The notes under the pieces: model-generated
Seen by the model: only the letters and a program-made list of their open reading frames with translations
Told to the model about the DNA's origin: nothing
Database searches by the model: none
Made by a program: the position numbers and the translations under genes
Part shown: piece after piece, positions 60,936 to 64,000 of the stretch
Layout: each line of letters begins with the position of its first letter
Position numbering within the stretch: position 1 is the first letter of the stretch
Assembly (NCBI GenBank): GCA_963691775.1
Contig: OY829369.1
Span: forward strand, 620,001 to 684,000
Source: JAZBPO01 sp963691775
Lineage (GTDB): Bacteria > Pseudomonadota > Gammaproteobacteria > Pseudomonadales > Azotimanducaceae
Length of the DNA: 64,000 nucleotides
Direction: 5' to 3'

Positions 60936-62477
60936 CTACTCCGCAGCCGGCCCCGGATACTGCTCGCGCAGGAGCCGCTTGAGGATCTTCCCCGAGGGGT
61001 TGCGCGGAATCTCTTCGGCGAAGACAACGGCCTTCGGCAACTTGAAACGGGCGAGATGCTCGGACGCGAACTTGAGCACCTCGGCTTCCGTGAGCTCGGG
61101 AGCGGTGCGGACCACGATCGCGAACGGCGATTCGCCCCAGCGCGCCGAGGGTTGCCCGATGACGGCCGCCTCGGATATCCCCGGGTGCGCCTGCAGCGCG
61201 CTCTCGATCTCGGCCGGGTAGATGTTCTCCCCGCCGGAAATGATCATGTCCTTGATCCGGTCCTGGATGTAGACGAAGCCATCTTCATCTGTAACCGCGA
61301 CATCACCCGTGTATAGCCAGCCATCGATCAGGGCCTCCGCCGTCGCGTCCGGCCGGTTCCAGTATTCGCGCATGATGTGCTTACCTCGCACCAGTACTTC
61401 GCCAGGTTCCCCCGGCTGACACTCCCGGCCCTCACCGTCGACGAGCTTCACGTCCGTATGCAGAAAGGATTTGCCCGTGGAGCCCGCGCGTGAAAGCGCA
61501 TGCTCTGAATCGATGATGCAGGCGGGTCCGCAGGTCTCGGTCAAGCCGTAGATCTGAATGACCTCGATCCCGAGATCCGCGTAGGCCTGAATGAGGGAGA
61601 CCGGCACTGGCGCCGCCCCGGACATGCACCAGCGCATGCTGTCGGTCCGGCCGCGCGCCTCCGGTGGAACCTGGAGCATGAAATTCAACATTGCCGGAAC
61701 GGCGAGACAGGTATTGATGCGCTCGCGGTCGATGAGCTCCCAGGCAAGGCGCGGCTCGAAGCTGCGCATGTTCACTAGCGTGCCGCCGTTGTGTACGCAG
61801 AGCGTCGCCGGCGTCAGGGCGCCGACGTGAAAGAGGGGCAGCGGCTGGAGATACCGATCACCTGGACGCATATCTGCGGTGCCGCCGATCGTCACGCAGG
61901 CCCAGAGTGCAGTTGCATGGGTATGCACCACCCCCTTCGGCAAACCGGTCGTACCTGACGTGTACATGATGTAAAGCATGTCATCGCCGACGGCACCGAC
62001 CGGGGGCGGCGTTGCGTCGGCCGCGTCACGGAATGATTCGTAGGGCGTGGCAAAGGCGAGGGGGGCCCCCGCCCCGACTTCGATCCAGCGCGAGATCGAA
62101 GTCGCCGAGCCGCGTTGATGCAGTTCCGCGACGACGTCGGCGAACTCCTCACCAAAAATCAGCGTCTGCGTACCGCTGTCGGCGAGGATGAAAGTGAGTT
62201 CGTCGGCAACCAGACGCCAGTTCAGTGGCACAACGACAGCACCGATACGCGCTACGGCAAAGAAAGATTCAACGAACTCGGCACTGTTCATCAGCAGCAA
62301 ACCGACCCGGTCACCCTTACTGACGCCCGCTGCCAGCAACGCATTGGCCTGGCGGTGGCTTCGCTCGGCAAGTGATGCATAGTCGAGCCGCAGGTCACTG
62401 CTGCCGTCTACGAACGCCTCCCGCGCGGGATTTAGGTATGCGCGCTTCTCAAGCAGCGCTCCGATGTTCTGCTCCAT
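60936..62477 (-). CDS. fatty-acyl-CoA synthetase
   Basis: 513 residues. The ATP motif YTSGTTGLPKGVVHTHATAL, A5 IQIYGLTETCGPACII, the Gly-Asp motif GWLYTGDVAVTDEDGFVYIQDR, the hinge DMIISGGENIYPAEIE and the catalytic lysine in NPSGKILKRLLREQY (parts) are intact. It converts an acid, ATP and CoA to acyl-CoA. GGGGAGGAG precedes the ATG. It forms an operon with the phosphotransferase and is divergent from the MerR regulator. The next ANL enzyme is at 42178. Confidence 0.94.
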   Translation of the reverse strand: MEQNIGALLEKRAYLNPAREAFVDGSSDLRLDYASLAERSHRQANALLAAGVSKGDRVGLLLMNSAEFVESFFAVARIGAVVVPLNWRLVADELTFILADSGTQTLIFGEEFADVVAELHQRGSATSISRWIEVGAGAPLAFATPYESFRDAADATPPPVGAVGDDMLYIMYTSGTTGLPKGVVHTHATALWACVTIGGTADMRPGDRYLQPLPLFHVGALTPATLCVHNGGTLVNMRSFEPRLAWELIDRERINTCLAVPAMLNFMLQVPPEARGRTDSMRWCMSGAAPVPVSLIQAYADLGIEVIQIYGLTETCGPACIIDSEHALSRAGSTGKSFLHTDVKLVDGEGRECQPGEPGEVLVRGKHIMREYWNRPDATAEALIDGWLYTGDVAVTDEDGFVYIQDRIKDMIISGGENIYPAEIESALQAHPGISEAAVIGQPSARWGESPFAIVVRTAPELTEAEVLKFASEHLARFKLPKAVVFAEEIPRNPSGKILKRLLREQYPGPAAE

Positions 62478-62541
62478 GAGCTCCTCCCCGGAAAACTTGC
62501 TCCCCGTTGATTGTGCCCGCAGGCAACGGCGCCCGCAGCCC

Positions 62542-62624
62542 TGGACACCCACCCGGCGAACAGCCGGACAAAGCCTGTACATGAGGCAAAAACCGCATAT
62601 ACTTCCGTTGTTTGCGCGTGTCCA
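62542..62624 (+). promoter_or_regulatory. divergent promoter region of the MerR gene with TGGACA-type half-sites
   Basis: TGGACA at 62542-62547, CGGACA at 62565-62570 and TGTCCA at 62619-62624 share the same core as the operator-like palindrome downstream (63670-63706). A TATACT box (62598-62603), with CTGTAC at 62575-62580 17 bp upstream, could be the regulator's own promoter; its -35 is weak, as is common for activator-type promoters. The region separates the regulator from the acyl-CoA ligase. Confidence 0.45.
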
Positions 62625-62643
62625 AGGCGCGCTCCGCCCACAG

Positions 62644-63636
62644 ATGAGCATCATGAGCGAAAACGCCTCTACTGATCACAGTCAGACCTACCGCATCGGC
62701 GCCGTTGCGCGCCTTACCGGCATCTCAGTTGACCGCTTGCGTGCCTGGGAGCGCCGCTATGGCGTGGTCGAGACAAGACGCACCGAGTCCCTGGGGCGCA
62801 TCTACACCCGCGACGACGTCGAGCGGCTGACCATGATCAAACAGCTTGTCGACCTCGGGAATCCAATCAGCTCGGTGGCGCAGCTCAGTGACGAGCAGCT
62901 GCGGGAGCGCCTGCAGCAGGACAACCGCTCACGCAGGCAGCTGCAGGGCCAGGTTGCTGCGCCGGCGCGCATTGCAGCGCTCGGCACTACCCTCGTGAGC
63001 TATTTGGAAGATGCGCGTGATCGCCTGCGGGGCACCCAGCTGCTCGGCACCTTCCGACACTTCACCGATTTCGAGCGCTCTGTCGCGACCCTTGCCCCTG
63101 ACGTGATCGTGATCGAATACGCCGGCGTGCACGACGAAACCATCGAAGAGGTTCGGGAGCTGATGCGGCGCGCCGGAACGCGACGCGCCGTGCTCGTGTG
63201 CGGATTCGGCCGGCGAGAGGTGTTCGAAGCGCTTGCCGATCTCGGCGCGACAGTACTTCGCAGCCCAGTCTCGCTCGAAGAGCTCGAGCTCGCCTGCCGG
63301 AGCGAGTCGGTTGCCGCACCGGCGGCGCAGGCGCCCGCAGACAACGCATCTCTACGACCTGAACTCGGCGACGTCATCCCCGCTCGACGCTTCGACGACG
63401 AAGACCTCGTGCGCCTCGCGAGCATGTCGCGCTCCGTAGAGTGCGAGTGCCCTGAACATCTTGTCACCCTGGTCGGGTCGCTCGCTGCGTTCGAGGCCTA
63501 CAGTGCGACCTGCAAGCATCGCAACCCCGACGATGCCGCGCTTCACGCCTACTTACACAAGATCACGGCGCATGCGCGCGCACTCATCGAAGAAGCGCTT
63601 GAAAACGTCGCAGAAGTAGAAGGACTAATGCCCTGA
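62644..63636 (+). CDS. MerR-family regulator with Rossmann-like C-terminal part (CarH/LitR-like layout, without B12 motif)
   Basis: 330 residues. The N-terminal MerR helix-turn-helix reads YRIGAVARLTGISVDRLRAWERRYG, with GRIYTRDDVERLTMIKQLVDLGNPI (parts). Residues about 110-225 resemble the helical and Rossmann parts of CarH/LitR, but the DxHxxG cobalamin motif is absent. The C-terminal domain has cysteines VECECPEH and YSATCKHRNPDDAALH, which could bind a metal. It probably autoregulates. Divergent from the acyl-CoA ligase and followed by the candidate sRNA. Signal unknown. Confidence 0.85.
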   Translation: MSIMSENASTDHSQTYRIGAVARLTGISVDRLRAWERRYGVVETRRTESLGRIYTRDDVERLTMIKQLVDLGNPISSVAQLSDEQLRERLQQDNRSRRQLQGQVAAPARIAALGTTLVSYLEDARDRLRGTQLLGTFRHFTDFERSVATLAPDVIVIEYAGVHDETIEEVRELMRRAGTRRAVLVCGFGRREVFEALADLGATVLRSPVSLEELELACRSESVAAPAAQAPADNASLRPELGDVIPARRFDDEDLVRLASMSRSVECECPEHLVTLVGSLAAFEAYSATCKHRNPDDAALHAYLHKITAHARALIEEALENVAEVEGLMP

Positions 63637-63643
63637 CCAGGGT

Positions 63644-63664
63644 GCGTCTATGCTATCTAGACGC
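63644..63664 (+). promoter_or_regulatory. 7-bp hairpin right after the MerR gene
   Basis: GCGTCTA and TAGACGC pair perfectly around a 7-nt loop; no T-run follows, so termination is not certain. TAGACGC is repeated at 63725-63731, at the expected start of the small-RNA transcript. The rest of the 63637-64000 stretch holds no protein gene that I can support and is described in the next entries. Confidence 0.5.
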
Positions 63665-63669
63665 GCAAA

Positions 63670-63725
63670 CCTGGACATACATATGACAAAACGATATTTG
63701 TCCAGGACGTCGTTGGACATATACT
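63670..63725 (+). promoter_or_regulatory. promoter and palindromic operator of the candidate small RNA
   Basis: CCTGGACA (63670-63677) and TGTCCAGG (63699-63706) form a perfect 8-bp inverted repeat with 21-bp spacing. A further TGGACATA at 63714 repeats the one at 63672. TTGTCC (63698-63703) and TATACT (63720-63725), 16 bp apart, make a good sigma-70 promoter, with the -35 inside the right operator arm. The same TGGACA/TGTCCA core occurs upstream of the MerR gene, so control by that regulator is likely. Inferred from sequence only. Confidence 0.55.
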
Positions 63726-63731
63726 AGACGC

Positions 63732-63897
63732 CACACAGAAACACGCAGTTAAGCAGTTTCACAGTTCAGGCGTGGCACAGTCGAGCATCCCCCCCTCCCT
63801 CCCTCCCTCGACTCCGACTGTTTGCGACCCGAAGCGCCTCTCGCTTCATCGCACACGCCTTTTTCTCCCTGAACGGCGCCTTATGGCGCCGTTTTTC
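63732..63897 (+). ncRNA. candidate small RNA with C-rich anti-Shine-Dalgarno loop
   Basis: Between the promoter and an intrinsic terminator lie about 165 nt without a plausible protein. Hairpin 1 (63779-63813) has a perfect stem AGTCGAG/CTCGACT and a 21-nt loop made almost only of C with regular T (CCCTCCCTCC pattern), able to pair with GGAGG ribosome sites. Hairpin 2 (63831-63847) is GAAGCG-CCTCT-CGCTTC, again with a pyrimidine loop. Hairpin 3 is the terminator. C-rich loops are known in riboregulatory sRNAs of purple bacteria; identity to any is not claimed. The predicted start is near 63732. Confidence 0.55.
63872..63897 (+). terminator. intrinsic terminator of the candidate small RNA
   Basis: AACGGCGCC (63872-63880), loop TTAT, GGCGCCGTT (63885-63893), followed by a T-run (five T in GTTTTTC). 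Perfect 9-bp GC-rich stem, the clearest Rho-independent terminator in the window on the plus strand. It closes the transcript starting near 63732. The 100 bp after it to the window end show no feature. Confidence 0.9.
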
Positions 63898-64000
63898 GTT
63901 TCGAGCATTTACGCAGCTCTCCCCACGCGCCCTTGCCAGCCGACGAATCCCCGCATGCAGCTTGCACCGTCGCCTTGGCCGCTCGCCTTTCTGCAATAAG

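Noticed and set aside
1..64000. CRISPR arrays, tRNA or rRNA genes, insertion sequences
   Set aside because: No regularly spaced repeats, cloverleaf, rRNA segments or transposase signatures were seen in reading the window.

Overview
The window is high-GC DNA from a bacteriochlorophyll-a-making member of the Pseudomonadota. About 646-41290 is an almost complete photosynthesis gene cluster (PGC) with a type-2 (quinone) reaction centre. The long bchFNBHLM-lhaA-puhABC..E and crtEF-bchCXYZ-puf operons, PpsR/AerR regulation and a spirilloxanthin-type carotenoid set (crtI, B, C, D, F; no crtA) fit an aerobic anoxygenic phototroph. Acyl-CoA ligases, a TesB thioesterase, an Lhr-type helicase and azurin around it suggest a gammaproteobacterium, but no rRNA or taxonomic marker is present, so that assignment is an inference. 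No acsF/bchE cyclase, bchJ, pufC, pufQ, pufX or puc genes are in the window.

Layout. (1) 1-507: end of an alpha/beta hydrolase. (2) 13750-646, minus strand: bchF-bchN-bchB-bchH-bchL-bchM-lhaA-puhA-puhB-puhC-puhE. This encodes dark protochlorophyllide reductase, the Mg-chelatase H subunit, the methyltransferase, the 3-vinyl hydratase, the H subunit and assembly factors, with many stop/start overlaps. (3) 13895-19614: aerR/ppaA (plus), ppsR (minus), then bchG, a PucC-family carrier and bchP (plus). (4) 19643-22103: a non-canonical insert of a cytochrome P450 and two unrecognised membrane proteins. (5) 32135-22409, minus: the crtE-crtF-bchC-bchX-bchY-bchZ-pufB-pufA-pufL-pufM superoperon, ending in a strong intrinsic terminator; pufB is a 48-codon gene. 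(6) 32273-34674, plus: crtD and crtC, where crtC has no normal start codon. (7) 41187-34716, minus: bchI-bchD-bchO-crtI-crtB and a coupled small membrane protein. Palindromes built from TGTCA/TGACA, PpsR-like, lie at ppsR/bchG, bchI, bchC, crtE/crtD and bchF/aerR, so one redox/light repressor circuit could control all the operons.

41294-62477 is accessory or housekeeping: hydrolase plus CoA ligase, TesB, an Lhr-type helicase, an EAL-domain protein, a histone-deacetylase-like protein, azurin, a 51-residue membrane protein, enoyl-CoA hydratase, a dynamin-like GTPase, a putative P-loop protein, NTF2-like, GNAT, LLM flavin oxidoreductase, YqaA/VTT membrane protein, a truncated C26 amidotransferase, an APH-type phosphotransferase and another acyl-CoA ligase.

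The right end (62542-63897) holds a MerR-type regulator. Its promoter region and that of a downstream candidate small RNA share TGGACA/TGTCCA half-sites. The predicted RNA (about 63732-63897) has a hairpin showing a C-rich anti-Shine-Dalgarno-like loop, a second pyrimidine-loop hairpin and a perfect intrinsic terminator. This possible regulator-sRNA module, the P450 insert, the crtD/crtC junction and the two geometries of PpsR-like boxes are the most novel items here.
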